Source: Rhodococcus sp. (in: high G+C Gram-positive bacteria)
GTDB taxonomy: Bacteria; Actinomycetota; Actinomycetes; Mycobacteriales; Mycobacteriaceae
NCBI GenBank assembly: GCA_012514505.1
Contig: JAAZAD010000220.1
Location: forward strand, 1-40,153
Direction: 5' to 3'
DNA: 40,153 nt
Shown here: piece by piece, positions 39,025-40,153 of the stretch
How the letters are laid out: the number at the start of each line of letters is the position of its first letter
Position numbering within the stretch: the stretch's first letter is position 1
Notes under the pieces: model-generated
What the model was told of the DNA's origin: nothing
What the model saw: only the letters and a program-made list of their open reading frames with translations
Database searches by the model: none
Made by a program: the position numbers and the translations under genes

Positions 39025-40040
39025 CTGTACTGACCCGACAGGTTGGGTACGCGGTCGGCGGGTGAGTTGCCTCGGAGTGCGGTGTGGCCGCGTTCGTGAT
39101 TGTAGATGCGAAGGAACTCGGGGAAGGCCGCGACGCGTTCGGTTTCACTGAGGTAGGGACGGGCGTAGGCCCATTCCTCCTGCAGGGTCCGGTTGAATCG
39201 TTCGACCTTGCCGTTGGTTTGCGGCCGGTACGGTCTGGTCCACTTGTGCTTGATCTTGTTGTCGTGCAACAAGTCCCGAAATATGCGGGACCGGTAACAC
39301 GACCCGTTGTCGGTCATCACTCGCGCGGTGGTGACACCGATCGAGGCGAAGTGCGCCAACGCCCGAGTCATGAACGCGGTCGCGGTTTCCTTCTTCTCAT
39401 CAGCGAGGATCTCGGAGTAGGCGTAGCGGGAGTGGTCGTCGACGGCGTGATGCAGATACGCGTACCCCAGGTTGGGGCGGCCAGCAACTTTGCGGGTTCG
39501 TCCAGGCTCGCGGTGGGCACTGGAGTTGCGGGTGCCCTGGGCGCGGCCGTGTACGCGATGTCCACCGCCGTCGGGGATTCTGCCGAGCTTTTTGATGTCG
39601 ACGTGGATCAAGTCTCCGGGCGCTTGGTGTTCGTACCGGCGAATCTCGCGTCTGCGGGCACGTACCGGCGCCCCGGTTGCCGGGTCGATCCACGACAGTC
39701 GTAGGCAGCCGTAGCGGGTGAGGATGCGGTGCACCGTGGAGACGTTCAACCCCAGGTGGTATCCGATCCGGGCTGGCCCCCAGCGGCGGGAGACGCGTAA
39801 CCCGACGACCCGGCGTTCCCGGCGCCGGCTGGTGCGATGCGGACACGATCGGGGCCGGCTGGACCGATCACCCATTCCGGCCGGCCCGTGGTCGCGGTAG
39901 CGATCCGCCCATCGCTTGGCCGTGGTGACTGACACGTTGAACCGGTCAGCTGCGCGGCGCAGTGGCCACCGGTCGTCCACAACACACCGAGCCAGACGCA
40001 ACCGGCCAGTCGGGGACAGCGGTGAATTACGGTGGGACAT
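39021..40040 (-). CDS. IS481-family transposase
   Basis: 339 aa. N-terminal HTHs (RRAADRFNVSVTTAKRWADRYRDHG, GLNVSTVHRILTRYG) and an rve-type DDE domain: LIHVDIKKLGRIPDGG (D), ARVMTDNGSCYRS (D), PQTNGKVERFNRTLQEEWAYA (E). ATG at 40040. The stop codon (TAG, complement at 39021-39023) is outside the IS and is supplied by the CTAG target sequence. Confidence 0.95.
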   Translation of the reverse strand: MSHRNSPLSPTGRLRLARCVVDDRWPLRRAADRFNVSVTTAKRWADRYRDHGPAGMGDRSSRPRSCPHRTSRRRERRVVGLRVSRRWGPARIGYHLGLNVSTVHRILTRYGCLRLSWIDPATGAPVRARRREIRRYEHQAPGDLIHVDIKKLGRIPDGGGHRVHGRAQGTRNSSAHREPGRTRKVAGRPNLGYAYLHHAVDDHSRYAYSEILADEKKETATAFMTRALAHFASIGVTTARVMTDNGSCYRSRIFRDLLHDNKIKHKWTRPYRPQTNGKVERFNRTLQEEWAYARPYLSETERVAAFPEFLRIYNHERGHTALRGNSPADRVPNLSGQYS

Positions 40041-40153
40041 GAAGACCTCCGGGTTGAGGAGCGGTTCTTAGACAGCTCCACACCTCACTCGGAGGTCTTC
40101 CCTATGTCACGTCGACTCGCCGAACTCTGTACCTAACGTTCCGGGTCAGTACA
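39026..40153. mobile_element. IS481-family insertion sequence
   Basis: 1128 bp. Left end TGTACTGACCCGACAGGTTG and right end, reversed, TGTACTGACCCGGAACGTTA; both continue GGTAC...TCGGCG, giving a long imperfect inverted repeat. The right end coincides with the last base of the window. The left flank ACTAGC fits the NCTAGN target known for IS481, so a duplicate ACTAGC is expected just outside the window. Confidence 0.9.

Noticed and set aside
1-40153. tRNA, rRNA or tmRNA genes as attachment sites
   Set aside because: None recognised by eye on either strand; a covariance search was not possible.

Overview
High-GC actinobacterial DNA, most likely from the Mycobacteriales (a Gordonia-like organism is my guess). 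The evidence is dense GC-rich genes, leaderless promoters with a TAnnnT box 6-7 nt before the start codon, arsenate reductases of the mycothiol-linked type, an MmpL transporter and relatives of mycobacterial RelBE. Species assignment is inference.

Layout. (1) 1-7618, chromosomal-looking core: the 5' end of a divergent membrane protein, a membrane-anchored DsbA-like protein with a CcdA-like partner, two overlapping DUF21/CBS (CNNM/HlyC-type) proteins, a small lipoprotein, a membrane coiled-coil protein, a SRPBCC protein and a YfeO-type ClC channel protein. (2) 7746-9497, a nucleotidyltransferase, a broken antitoxin copy and an intact relBE pair with a leaderless promoter. (3) 9678-28938, an arsenic-resistance island made of two tandem, same-orientation mobile elements. 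Each starts with a left terminus containing CCTGCGTATTGC-like repeats and ends with the inverted form GCAATACGCAG. Each carries an ars cluster followed by a three-gene recombinase module: recA, a catalytic tyrosine recombinase; xre, a 110-aa HTH protein; and recB, a ~490-aa protein with three N-terminal zinc ribbons and a degenerate tyrosine-recombinase domain. Element 1 has its recA split by an IS256-family insertion. Element 2 has a 2-nt frameshift in recA. (4) 29400-32394, a third, diverged and apparently intact module in the opposite orientation. (5) 32406-40153: a metallophosphoesterase truncated by an IS110-family element, an MmpL transporter with a TetR regulator and a divergent hotdog thioesterase sharing an operator-like motif, and an IS481-family element inserted in a CTAG at the thioesterase stop codon and reaching exactly the window end.

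How the genes work together. Each ars cluster has arsR-acr3-arsC as an overlapping, translationally coupled operon, plus an arsI/cadI-type lyase divergent from a second ArsR with N-terminal CC and C-terminal CC. Together these could handle arsenate (ArsC), arsenite (Acr3 export) and organoarsenicals (ArsI). Cluster 2 adds a thioredoxin-type ArsC, a single-cysteine flavin disulfide reductase and an ArsN1-like acetyltransferase (the last two frameshifted), and a MerR-controlled SulP transporter.

The candidate new system is the recA-xre-recB transposon with its defined inverted termini. A fossil right end (8740-8880), a fossil left end (9678-9758) and an arsC stump (9768-9866) lie just outside element 1, so the locus appears to have collected such elements repeatedly.
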